A DNA stretch of 64,000 nucleotides, from assembly GCA_910587705.1 (NCBI GenBank), contig CAJUMX010000007.1, positions 1 through 64,000 on the forward strand, given 5' to 3'. The notes under the pieces were generated by a model that was not told the origin of the DNA, did no database searches, and worked only from the letters and a program-made list of their open reading frames with translations. The first letter of the stretch is position 1; every line of letters starts with the position of its first letter. The position numbers were made by a program, and so were the translations under genes. This DNA is from an uncultured Oscillibacter sp. GTDB lineage: Bacteria > Bacillota > Clostridia > Oscillospirales > Oscillospiraceae. Of this stretch, positions 7,709-15,250 are shown in pieces.

Positions 7709-7917
7709 CACTGGCCGCCCTCCTCGCCGTCCTCCAGGAGCAGGACCGCGTCTTTATAGTCCACCGTATAAGACCGCGTGAGTGCGAGGGCGTGGCCGGA
7801 GGAACGGCCCAGGAGCTCCGCTCTACCCGTTGCGTGGAGGTATGCGGGGACAACGTGGTCGAACGCCTCGCCCTGGACCTGGACGAATGGCCGGAGATAT
7901 GGCTGAGTGACGACTAG
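7681..7917 (+). CDS. Small hypothetical phage protein
   Basis: A 78-residue acidic protein (MAETRRDCVTLAALLAVLQEQDRVFIV...) that ends in ALDLDEWPEIWLSDD. It overlaps the HTH gene by 28 bases and has GAGGCGG just upstream. Tight packing and the same strand support a real gene in the decayed prophage. No family is recognised. Confidence 0.45.
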   Translation: MAETRRDCVTLAALLAVLQEQDRVFIVHRIRPRECEGVAGGTAQELRSTRCVEVCGDNVVERLALDLDEWPEIWLSDD

Positions 7918-7961
7918 GCCCTGGTCCTGGTTATCACGATTGGCGGGAAGGAGGGGGAGCT

Positions 7962-8213
7962 GTGAGCACTTGTAAAGGGTGCGGGGCCCCGACCGACTGG
8001 ATCACCACCACAGAGGGAAAGTATATGCCCGTAGACCTGGAGCCCGTGTTCGTCATTGAGGGGGACGGCCTGGACCGCTTTGTCACAGACGAGGGTGCGA
8101 TCCTCCTCGGGCGGTGGGCCCTTCCAGAGGAGGAGAAACCAGGGCTTGAGGTTGCATTTGTCCCGCATTGGAAAACTTGCCCGGAGGCCGCCCGGTTTCG
8201 GCGGCGGAAATAA
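7962..8213 (+). CDS. Small protein with one CxxC, phage remnant
   Basis: An 83-residue protein from a GTG start with GGAGGGGGAG upstream. It opens with MSTCKGCGAPTDWI, a CxxC, and has a further Cys in HWKTCPEA, which together could bind one zinc. The middle part (MPVDLEPVFVIEGD...) looks like a small beta fold. It lies between two phage-like genes on the same strand. Similar short proteins occur in Clostridial prophages beside ASCH-like genes; function is unknown. Confidence 0.5.
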   Translation: MSTCKGCGAPTDWITTTEGKYMPVDLEPVFVIEGDGLDRFVTDEGAILLGRWALPEEEKPGLEVAFVPHWKTCPEAARFRRRK

Positions 8214-8233
8214 CGAAAGGAGATTGCTATACC

Positions 8234-9697
8234 ATGAAAGCTCTTGTAATGACAACCCAGGATGCCCGGGAGTTTGAGAAGCTCGGCGGCCTCACCATCA
8301 CGAAACCGATCAAACCCGCGCCCGCCGCCTATGTTGAGGGGGCGCAAATGCTGGAGAGCACCGAGAACCCGGGGCGCTGGTATGTTGCGGACGTGGACGG
8401 GGGACCGCTCCTCGATTCCGGGAACGTGTTCGACCCGCCCGTCCAGCCTGGGGACATTGTTTTCCTCCGGGAGCCGTGGCACCGTCTGATAGACCCGACC
8501 ACCAAGGAGCCATCGGGCCGTGTGATCCTTGCGGCGGATTCTACCGTTGCGGAGGGGCAGACCTCCTATAAGTGGGCCTCTCCGGTATCCATGCCGGAGG
8601 ACGCCGCCCGCCGCTTTGCGGTCGTGAGTAAGGTCGAGCCCATCTATAACGCAAATGTCGCCGTTTGGTCTATCACTCTGGAGGCGGTCACAAAGGCCGC
8701 GGCGGAGGCCGGAGAGGCCGGGGCGCTCCCCTATTCCGACGCGCCGAGCCCGGAGGAGGGCTCCAGCTATTACACATACGCCGGGGACATGAGCCCGGAG
8801 GATCACCAGCGAATGGTCGACGCGATCAACCAGGACCGGGCCCGTCTCGCCGAGGTGCAAGATCGGATTATACAGCTTGACAGCCTCCGCCGCGAACTGG
8901 ACAGCAGGGCCGCGCCCTCGGAGGAGTATGTCCCCCTCGGAAAGGAGGGGCTCGCCCTCATGAAAGAGGAGTCGGGTCTCCGCCATGCCCTGGAGGACGC
9001 CGGAGCTCCGGCCCCTACCACGGCGGACCATGCCCGGGAAAAGCTTGCGGCGATCTGCTCCCGCCGTGGCGAGCTTGCTAATTTCGACGCCGAAACGAAG
9101 GTATCAGACCATTACGATATTGAGGAGGAGCGGGGCCTCTCCGCATACCTGGAGGGGCTTGACGCGGCGGAGGATGGTCCGACCGGGGAGGAGCCGCCCG
9201 CCGGGAACGGCGAACCAACTATGCTCGCCGCCCAGGAGGACGAGGAGGTCGGCTTCTCCACCCTCGGAAAGTGTAGCTATGCGGGCGGGAGTGGGGCGTT
9301 ATCCTGGAGGGCGCGAAGGGCGGAGGCTATCCACACAGAGGACGGCCAACGCCGCGACCCGTGTTTGTGATTGCCCGGAGGCCGTGGAGAACCGAAAGCC
9401 GGAGGTCGGCATCGCTTTTGCCGTCACGACGGGGGCGTGTAAGTATTGCGGCCAGTTCCAGGAAGTGGCCCCCCATCCGTCCCAGGCGGCGGCGGACGAG
9501 ACCGCGGCGGAGGTTTGTTCCTGCCCGAACGCCAGGACGGTCCGCCGCACAGCTAGATGATCGCCCGGGGGCCGATCTCCTCGGCGTCCCTCAATATCTG
9601 GGGCCAGTGTAAGGCGAAATTCTCCATTACCAGCAAGGGAAAGATCAAGGTATCCAGGAGCGAAACCCGCTCTTGCGATCTCGAGGCTGGAGAGTGA
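8234..9697 (+). pseudogene. Phage ASCH-like / Cys-rich protein broken by frameshifts
   Basis: From the ATG at 8234 (MKALVMTTQDAREFEKLGG) the frame is open to 9370. The N-terminal 140 residues carry an ASCH-like layout seen in phage 'morphogenetic' proteins: PVQPGDIVFLREPWH, then YKWASPVSMPEDAARRFAVVSKVEPI. The C-terminal half continues only if frame changes are allowed. CSYAGGSG runs to about 9285, ILEGAKGGGYPH is in another frame near 9300-9335, RVCDCPEAVENRKPEVG...CKYC...VCSCPNA lies in a third (about 9358-9540), and SSASLNIWGQCKAKFSIT follows at 9580-9697 in a fourth step. These pieces join into one sensible Cys-rich protein, so I read it as one gene with at least three frameshifts, or two neighbouring broken genes. 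Confidence 0.55.
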
Positions 9698-9701
9698 TCT
9701 C

Positions 9702-9840
9702 ATGGAAAATTTCTCTATATTTGACCTGACGCCGGGAGGAAAGCAATTCAAGCCGGAAAAATCGGCAGATTGGAAATGGAAATTTTCAGACTATCCGAAA
9801 GAAAAGAACGGATTAGTGGTTAAGGGGATGGAATTTGATA
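9702..9840 (+). pseudogene. N-terminal fragment of a probable phage C5 DNA methyltransferase
   Basis: The first 45 residues (MENFSIFDLTPGGKQFKPEK, then DWKWKFSDYPKEKNGLVV) resemble the lead segment of phage DNA cytosine methyltransferases, which normally run on into the FSCFACGGG motif. That motif is missing: the sequence changes near 9840 into an IS30 transposase segment in the same frame, giving an artificial fusion. The match to the methyltransferase lead is from memory and rests on a short stretch. It follows the Cys-rich phage gene by 4 bases, as expected in a phage DNA-metabolism block. Confidence 0.4.
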
Positions 9841-10378
9841 CTAAAATATCGCCCCGGACCCTTTACCGTTATATCGAAATGGGGATTATACCAGGTATTT
9901 CAAATGCAGACCTCGCCATTAAGCGGAACCAGGGCAAAAAGAAAGAAAAGCAAAAGCTAAGGGCCGCCCGGAATTGTAGGGGTAAGAGCATAGAGGAACG
10001 CTCCAGGGAGATCAACGCCCGGGAGAAGGTCGGGCATTGGGAAATGGACACGGTCGAGAGCGCAAAGGACGGGAGCCTGGAGCGGGTCCTCGCCCTGACT
10101 GACCGCGTCACCAGGAACCAAATAAACATTAAAATTAAAACGGGTGAGGCGAAAATGGTTGTTGCCACCCGTATAGCTCCAGCGAACGGGGCTCCAATGA
10201 GAAACAAAACGGCATGACCCGCCGCCGCCCGAAAGGGACGGACTTTAAGAAAGTCTCCCGAAAAAAGTTCCGGGAGACGACAGAATGGATCAACAACTAT
10301 CCCCGGAAAATGTTCGGATTCCATACTGCGGCGGAGCTTTTCGCCGCCGCATTTCCTGGCCTCCCTGCATTGTGCTAA
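9840..10378 (+). pseudogene. IS30-family transposase remnant with internal deletion
   Basis: From about 9840 the frame reads ISPRTLYRYIEMGIIPGISNADL, then ARNCRGKSIEERSREINAREKVGHWEMDTVE, a clear IS30 signature with the first catalytic Asp in HWEMDTVE. After ...KIKTGEAKMVV (about 10160) the reading frame changes. HPYSSSERGSNEKQNGM (from about 10166) and INNYPRKMFGFHTAAELF (to the stop at 10376-10378) supply the C-terminal end. The centre, which would hold the second catalytic Asp and spacer, is gone. The protein cannot be active. No inverted repeats of an intact element are visible. Confidence 0.75.
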
Positions 10379-10633
10379 AAAAATTTATAAAATTTTTCGA
10401 TCGGGCGGAAAACGAACTCAAATGAATAGCCCATTCAACCCCCGGCGCGAGTCGCACATTGTGATAGCATAGCTAATACATGCCTCCCTTAAATACCTCT
10501 ATTACGCCATTACGCCAAATACGTTGCGCTTCCACAAATTACCGGAGAAAACCACCTTCTGCGGGGAATACTAACTTCAAAGCGGAGGCCACCCTCCGTA
10601 CATTACTATAATTATTTTAAGGAGGCAGCAGCT
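10379..10633. other. Gene-free stretch at the prophage/backbone junction
   Basis: No gene is visible. The first 30 bases are AT-rich (AAAAATTTATAAAATTTTT). A TATAAT lies at 10607-10612 but is only 22 bases before the next ATG, too close for a normal leader. The change from prophage remnants to backbone genes happens in this interval. Confidence 0.4.
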
Positions 10634-10780
10634 ATGGAACGCCGCCCGGAGAGCAGGCCCATGCAGAAGGCAAAGGAGATGTCCCAGTTCACCGCCGCCA
10701 AGACCGATCCCCTGGGGAGCTGGACTGGCCAGCCCCTGGACCCTTATGAGGTCCCAGTGCAGGATGCCGACGACCTCTAA
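10634..10780 (+). CDS. Conserved small protein of Oscillospiraceae (48 aa)
   Basis: A 48-residue open frame that starts MERRPESRPMQKAKEMSQF and ends PYEVPVQDADDL, with AAGGAGG before its ATG. Short proteins with a central PxGSWTG motif (here DPLGSWTGQPLD) and the C-terminal QDADDL are, from memory, common in this group of gut Clostridia. Function is unknown. Presence of a strong ribosome site, a typical codon pattern and the conserved tail support it as real. Confidence 0.6.
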   Translation: MERRPESRPMQKAKEMSQFTAAKTDPLGSWTGQPLDPYEVPVQDADDL

Positions 10781-10829
10781 CAGGAAAACGACGGCAAACG
10801 TGCAGAAAGGTAGCTACGCTAAAGTTGGC

Positions 10830-10867
10830 GATATGCACAATTTTTGCAATGTATAATTGTGCATATC
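10830..10867. promoter_or_regulatory. 13-bp perfect inverted repeat, likely operator
   Basis: GATATGCACAATT (10830-10842) and AATTGTGCATATC (10855-10867) are perfect complements around a 12-base centre. No T-run follows on either strand, so it does not look like a terminator. It sits 15 bases upstream of the -35 box of the HPr-like gene, a usual place for a regulator site. Confidence 0.55.
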
Positions 10868-10882
10868 TGATAAATTCCTGCG

Positions 10883-10911
10883 TTGACATTCCATTCCTCC
10901 CCTGCTAGAAT
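10883..10911 (+). promoter_or_regulatory. Sigma-A promoter of the HPr-like gene
   Basis: TTGACA (10883-10888), a 17-base spacer and TAGAAT (10906-10911). The -35 box and spacing are ideal and the -10 box has one mismatch. The ATG it serves lies about 70 bases downstream and has AAGGAGGAA. Confidence 0.75.
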
Positions 10912-10982
10912 GTGGATGATCCTAAGGCGGATCACAACCCAACCCTTTTCGACACTGCGCGTTTGACAAGGAGGAATTTAGT

Positions 10983-11204
10983 ATGACCAGAAATATTGAT
11001 ATAAAAAGCGACGAGCAGATCAACCGCATCCACCGCCTCGCCTGTGAGGCCCCTTACGAGGTTTGGCTCAGCACGGACACCGTGATGCTGGACGCCCGGT
11101 CCCTGCTGGGCTTATACGCCCTGATCGGCCAGCGGGCCAAGGTGGTCACCGAGGACGGTCTGGACCCCAGAATGGTGAACCGTCTGGTGGAGAAGATGTC
11201 CTGA
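10983..11204 (+). CDS. HPr-like phosphocarrier-fold protein
   Basis: A 73-residue protein with the length and the C-terminal signature of the HPr family: MLDARSLLGLYALIGQRAKVVTEDG matches the 'aKSllgl..L...kg..v.l...G' part. The active-site histidine segment of true HPr (GxHARPA) is not present; the corresponding region reads IHRLACEAPYEVW. It therefore probably does not transfer phosphate in the PTS and may be a regulatory relative, as seen in many Clostridia. It has its own promoter and a terminator directly after, so it is a single-gene unit. Confidence 0.65.
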   Translation: MTRNIDIKSDEQINRIHRLACEAPYEVWLSTDTVMLDARSLLGLYALIGQRAKVVTEDGLDPRMVNRLVEKMS

Positions 11205-11232
11205 CCCGCCACTCCGAAAACCGAAACCAGGT

Positions 11233-11283
11233 CTCCGCCCTGCCGCGCCCTTCCCGGGTACGGCGGGGCGGAGGCTTTTATCT
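11233..11283 (+). terminator. Terminator of the HPr-like gene
   Basis: A 13-bp GC-rich stem (11233-11245 with 11261-11273, one G:T pair) followed by CTTTTATCTT. It lies 30 bases after the stop codon. Confidence 0.8.
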
Positions 11284-11400
11284 TAGTTTTTTCATGGAAC
11301 TTCCAAGAATTTTCTATCGTCTTTTGAGGGAGGGCCGTCTAAAATGATAGGCGTGGTTTGGGGCGGCGCCCTGAAACACGAAAAATTGATTGGAGGAACT

Positions 11401-12465
11401 ATGATGAAAAAGACGTTTGCCTTGCTTCTTGCCGCAGTCATGATGCTGGCTCTGCTGACCGCCTGCGGCGGCGGCGACAAGCCCGCCGACACCACTCCCC
11501 CGGCCGACACCAGCGCCCCCGCTGATACCGGCAGCGACGCCGCCGAGCCCGAAGAGCCCGCCGCCGGCGGAAACATCGGCGTGTGCATCTACAAATTTGA
11601 CGACGCCTTCATGACCACCTACCGCAACGCGCTCCAGGAGATTCTGGAGGGCAAGGGCTATCAGGTCACCGTCGTGGACGGAAACAATGACCAGGCCAAA
11701 CAGAACGAGCAAATCAACACCTTCATCACCCAGGGAGTGGACGCCCTGATCATCAACCCCGTCATGACCTCCGCGGCGGACACCATCATTGCCACTGTAA
11801 AGTCCGCGGGCATCCCCACCGTGCTGATCAACCGGGAGCCCACTGCCGACCAGATGGCCGCCTATGACAAGCTGGTCTACGTTGGCTGCGATGCTGCCCA
11901 GTCCGGCACCTTCCAGGGCGAGCTGATTCTGGATACCCCCAACAAGGGCGACATCAACGGCGACGGAAAAGTCTCCTACATCATGATCCAGGGCGACCCC
12001 GAGAACATTGACGCCCAGCTCCGCACCGAGTACTCCGTCAAGGCTCTGACCGACGCCGGCGTCGAGGTTGAGCAGCTGAACCTGACCCGGGGCGATTGGG
12101 ACCGTGAGAAGGGCCAGACCATCTGCGCCAACGACCTGGCCCAGTTCGGCGACAAAATCGAGGTCGTATTCTGCAACAACGACGATATGGCCATCGGTGC
12201 CCTCCAGGCCATCCAGTCCGCCGGCCGCACCGTCAACGAGGACATCTATCTGGTGGGCGTGGACGCACTGGACGCCGCTCTGAACGAAGTCAGCAACGGA
12301 AACATGACCGGAACCGTCCTGAACGACGCTAACGGCCAGGCTGCCGGCGCTGTCGCCGAGATGGAAAAGCTGCTGGGCGGCGCCACCTATGCCTCCGGCG
12401 AGCAGAGCGTCTATGTTGACTATGTGAAGGTTACCCCCGACAACGTGGGCGACTTCATGAAGTAA
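11401..12465 (+). CDS. mglB: Galactose/glucose-binding lipoprotein (MglB-type)
   Basis: The substrate-binding protein of an Mgl-type sugar importer, 354 residues. It has a lipoprotein signal (MMKKTFALLLAAVMMLALLTACGGG; lipobox LTAC, Cys at about residue 22) and a Pro/Ala/Asp-rich linker. The galactose-binding fold follows: IGVCIYKFDDAFMTTYRNAL, then DGNNDQAKQNEQINTFI, DALIINPV, INREP and FCNNDDMAIGALQAI. The segment DINGDGKVSY corresponds to the calcium-binding loop of MglB. The asparagine/aspartate residues that hold the sugar (NREP, NNDDMA) are present. It is the first gene of the mgl cluster, separated from the ATPase by a hairpin that would favour its higher expression. Confidence 0.9.
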   Translation: MMKKTFALLLAAVMMLALLTACGGGDKPADTTPPADTSAPADTGSDAAEPEEPAAGGNIGVCIYKFDDAFMTTYRNALQEILEGKGYQVTVVDGNNDQAKQNEQINTFITQGVDALIINPVMTSAADTIIATVKSAGIPTVLINREPTADQMAAYDKLVYVGCDAAQSGTFQGELILDTPNKGDINGDGKVSYIMIQGDPENIDAQLRTEYSVKALTDAGVEVEQLNLTRGDWDREKGQTICANDLAQFGDKIEVVFCNNDDMAIGALQAIQSAGRTVNEDIYLVGVDALDAALNEVSNGNMTGTVLNDANGQAAGAVAEMEKLLGGATYASGEQSVYVDYVKVTPDNVGDFMK

Positions 12466-12501
12466 TCCAAGTTCATCAAAACAACGCGAAAACGTCTGAC
12501 A

Positions 12502-12537
12502 GGGGCGCGTGCCAAAGCGCACGCGCCCCTCTTTTCC
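12502..12537 (+). terminator. Hairpin between mglB and mglA, probable attenuator
   Basis: GGGGCGCGTGC (12502-12512) pairs perfectly with GCACGCGCCCC (12519-12529), followed by TCTTTTCC. In sugar-importer operons such a partial terminator after the binding-protein gene keeps that protein in excess over the membrane parts. Confidence 0.7.
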
Positions 12538-12613
12538 ATAGCCGGCGAAGCTCGGCTCCCGCTATTCTTTGCCGGTTATGGAAAAGCCAACACGAACAAG
12601 GGGGGACCGTAAA

Positions 12614-14122
12614 TTGTCAGAATATCGTTTGGAAATGCGTGACGTGGTTAAGACCTTCCCCGGCGTCAAGGCCCTGGATCACGCGCAGCTCAAGCTCCGC
12701 CCCGGCACCGTCCACGCGCTGATGGGAGAAAACGGCGCGGGCAAGTCCACGCTGATGAAGTGCATGTTCGGCATTTACCACATGGACGAGGGCGAGGTTA
12801 TCTACGAGGGACAGAAGGTCCAGATCAAGGGCCCTCTGGACGCGCTGAACCGGGGCATCGCCATGGTACACCAGGAGCTCCAGCCCATTCCCGAGCGGAG
12901 CATCGGCGAGAACATCTACGTGGGCCGCTACCCCACCAAGCGCATGGGGCCCATCGTCACGGTGGACCATGAAAAAATGTACCAGGACGCGGCGGCGGTT
13001 TTGAAGGAAGTCCACCTGAACTACGACCCTAAGGCCAAGCTGGGGACCCTCAGCGTCTCTCAGATGCAGCTGGTGGAAATTGCCAAGGCCGTGTCCGCCG
13101 ACTGCAAGGTCCTGATTCTGGACGAACCCACGTCCTCCCTGACAGCGGCGGAGGTGGAGGCCCTCTTCACCATTGTCAATGAGCTCCGGCAAAAGGGCGT
13201 TTCCATTGTCTACATCTCCCACAAAATGGACGAAATCCTCCGTATCAGCGACGAAGTTACCATTATGCGGGACGGCCAGTACATCGGCACCTGGGACGCC
13301 AAGGGCCTGACCACCGATTTCATCATCACCAAGATGGTGGGCCGGGAGCTCTCCAACCTTTACCCGCCTCGGAGCAACGTCCCCGGCGAGGTAGTCTTTG
13401 AGGTGGAGGACTTCACCTCCATCAACCCCAAGAGCTTCCGTCACGCCTCCTTCCAGGTCCGCAAGGGCGAAATCCTGGGTGTGGCCGGCCTCGTAGGCGC
13501 CCAGCGCACGGAGCTTATGGAGGGCCTTTTCGGCCTCCGTTGCCACAGTGCGGGCAGAATCACCTACAAGGGAAAAGAGCTGAAAATCAACCAGCCCAAA
13601 CAGGCCATTGACAGCGGCATCGCCATGCTGACGGAGGACCGCCGGGCCACGGGTATTCTGGGCGTGCTCTCCATCGCGGATAACGTGTCCATTGCCTCCT
13701 TGAACCAGTACCTCATCGGCGGCTTCATGCTGGATGACGGGAAGATCGAGCAGCTGGTGCAGGATAACGTGGCCAAGCTCTCCATCAAGACTCCCTCGTC
13801 CAAGACGCTGATCCAGTCCCTCTCCGGCGGCAACCAGCAAAAGGTGCTCATCAGCCGGTGGCTGGCCAACGACCCGGATGTGTTCATCCTGGACGAGCCC
13901 ACCCGGGGCATCGACGTGGGCGCGAAATATGAAATCTACTGCATCATCGCCGAGCTGGCGAAGCAGGGCAAAAGCGTTATTATGATCTCCTCCGAAATGA
14001 GCGAGCTCATCGGCATGTCCGACCGGATCATGGTCATGTGCGACGGCCGGGTTACCGGCTTCATCGACGGGAAAGACGCCAACCAGGAGAACATCATGGC
14101 CCTGGCCACCCAGTTTGAATAA
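12614..14122 (+). CDS. mglA: Sugar ABC transporter ATPase with two ABC domains (MglA-type)
   Basis: A double-ABC ATPase of about 502 residues, as in MglA/RbsA. The first domain holds GENGAGKST, a signature LSVSQMQLVEIAKA and LILDEPTSSLTAAE. The second has the degenerate Walker A GLVGAQRTE usual for this family, signature LSGGNQQKVLISRWL and FILDEPTRGIDVGAKYE. It powers uptake through the MglC-type permease encoded next. The preferred start is the TTG at 12614, giving (M)SEYRLEMRDVVKTFPG with GGGGGGA upstream; the longer ATG frame from 12569 adds a segment without homology. The gap to the permease gene is 14 bases. Confidence 0.9.
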   Translation: MSEYRLEMRDVVKTFPGVKALDHAQLKLRPGTVHALMGENGAGKSTLMKCMFGIYHMDEGEVIYEGQKVQIKGPLDALNRGIAMVHQELQPIPERSIGENIYVGRYPTKRMGPIVTVDHEKMYQDAAAVLKEVHLNYDPKAKLGTLSVSQMQLVEIAKAVSADCKVLILDEPTSSLTAAEVEALFTIVNELRQKGVSIVYISHKMDEILRISDEVTIMRDGQYIGTWDAKGLTTDFIITKMVGRELSNLYPPRSNVPGEVVFEVEDFTSINPKSFRHASFQVRKGEILGVAGLVGAQRTELMEGLFGLRCHSAGRITYKGKELKINQPKQAIDSGIAMLTEDRRATGILGVLSIADNVSIASLNQYLIGGFMLDDGKIEQLVQDNVAKLSIKTPSSKTLIQSLSGGNQQKVLISRWLANDPDVFILDEPTRGIDVGAKYEIYCIIAELAKQGKSVIMISSEMSELIGMSDRIMVMCDGRVTGFIDGKDANQENIMALATQFE

Positions 14123-14136
14123 GGAGGAGAGAAACC

Positions 14137-15132
14137 ATGGAGAATAGAAAAATTACCACGAAATCCGTCATGAATTTCCTGTCCAACAACGCCATCATTA
14201 TTCTCATTTTGCTCCTGGCCTTTGTGGTGGGCTGCGTTACGGAGAACTTCTTCAAGCCCGCAAACTTCAAGAATCTGGTGGTCAACGTGTCCCCCCGGTT
14301 CATCATCGCCTGCGGCGTGTCCGGCTGCCTCATCACCAAGGGCACGGACCTGTCCGCCGGACGTCAGGTGGGCCTTTCCGCCTGCCTTGCCGCCATGATG
14401 CTCCAGAGCGTGGACTACGCCGCCCGGGCCCTGCCCTGGATGCCGGACCTTCCGTGGTTCGTGGCCCTGCTGGTGGTCATCCTCATCATGGCGGTATTCG
14501 GAGCCATCAACGGCTGTGTCATCGCCTTTTTGAAGGTCCCCCCCTTCATCGCCACCCTGGGCATGCAGACCATTGTTTACGGCCTCTGCTCCGTGGTGAC
14601 GGGCAACGACCCCCTGGGCGGCTTTAAGAGCTCTTACTCCCAGGTGGCCCTGGGCTCCCTGGGCCCCATCCCGTATCTTGCCATCTTCGCCGTCATCGTG
14701 GGGGCCTACATGCTGTTCCTCTACAACAAGACCCGGCACGGCAAATACATGTATGCCATCGGCGGCAATGAAAACGCAGCCCAGGTGGCGGGTGTCAACG
14801 TCCCGGCGACCTTGATCCGCATTTATGTCCTGGCCTCTATCCTGTACGCCGTGGCCGGCTTCCTGGTGGGTGCCAAGGCCGGCGGCGCCTCCACGGCTAC
14901 GGGCTTTGGCTATGAGCTGGAAGCCATTGCGGCCTGCACCATCGGCGGCGTGTCCACCAACGGCGGCGTGGGCAAAGTGGGCGGCATCCTCATCGGCGTG
15001 CTGGTGTTCGAGATTTTGAAAATCTGCCTCCAGTTCCTCCGGGTGGACCCGGCTTACACCTTCATTGCCCAGGGCCTTGTTATCATCGTGGCCGTCGCCC
15101 TGGACCTGCGGAAGTATCTGGCGAAGAAGTAA
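14137..15132 (+). CDS. mglC: Sugar ABC transporter permease (MglC-type)
   Basis: A 331-residue permease of the BPD_transp_2 family, with 8-10 hydrophobic helices. Family motifs include FVVGCVTENFFKPANFKNLVVN near the N-terminus, GTDLSAGRQVGLSACLAAMML, FGAINGCVIAFLKVPPFIATLGMQ and GGNENAAQVAGVNV. The last two are typical of MglC and RbsC. It completes the galactose/glucose importer with mglB and mglA. RBS AAGGAGGAG is 8 bases before the ATG. A strong terminator follows after 30 bases. Confidence 0.9.
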   Translation: MENRKITTKSVMNFLSNNAIIILILLLAFVVGCVTENFFKPANFKNLVVNVSPRFIIACGVSGCLITKGTDLSAGRQVGLSACLAAMMLQSVDYAARALPWMPDLPWFVALLVVILIMAVFGAINGCVIAFLKVPPFIATLGMQTIVYGLCSVVTGNDPLGGFKSSYSQVALGSLGPIPYLAIFAVIVGAYMLFLYNKTRHGKYMYAIGGNENAAQVAGVNVPATLIRIYVLASILYAVAGFLVGAKAGGASTATGFGYELEAIAACTIGGVSTNGGVGKVGGILIGVLVFEILKICLQFLRVDPAYTFIAQGLVIIVAVALDLRKYLAKK

Positions 15133-15161
15133 AGAGCACCCGTCCTTGGAAAGAACTTCCA

Positions 15162-15195
15162 AAGCTCCGGCGCGAAATGCGCCGGAGCTTCTTTT
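15162..15195 (+). terminator. Terminator of the mgl operon
   Basis: A 12- to 13-bp stem AAGCTCCGGCGC...GCGCCGGAGCTT with a short GAAAT loop, followed by CTTTTC. It separates the importer operon from the two-component genes. Confidence 0.85.
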
Positions 15196-15250
15196 CAAAT
15201 AGAGCCTTTTGTTGTATACTAAAGGAAATGACAAAAAGGAGGGGACTTCC

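Noticed and set aside
10607..10612. TATAAT as promoter of the 48-residue gene
   Set aside because: Only 22 bases before the ATG, with the ribosome site between; no -35 box.
11340..11345. TAAAAT as -10 box of the mgl operon
   Set aside because: No acceptable -35 at 16-18 bases; the mgl promoter could not be placed with confidence.
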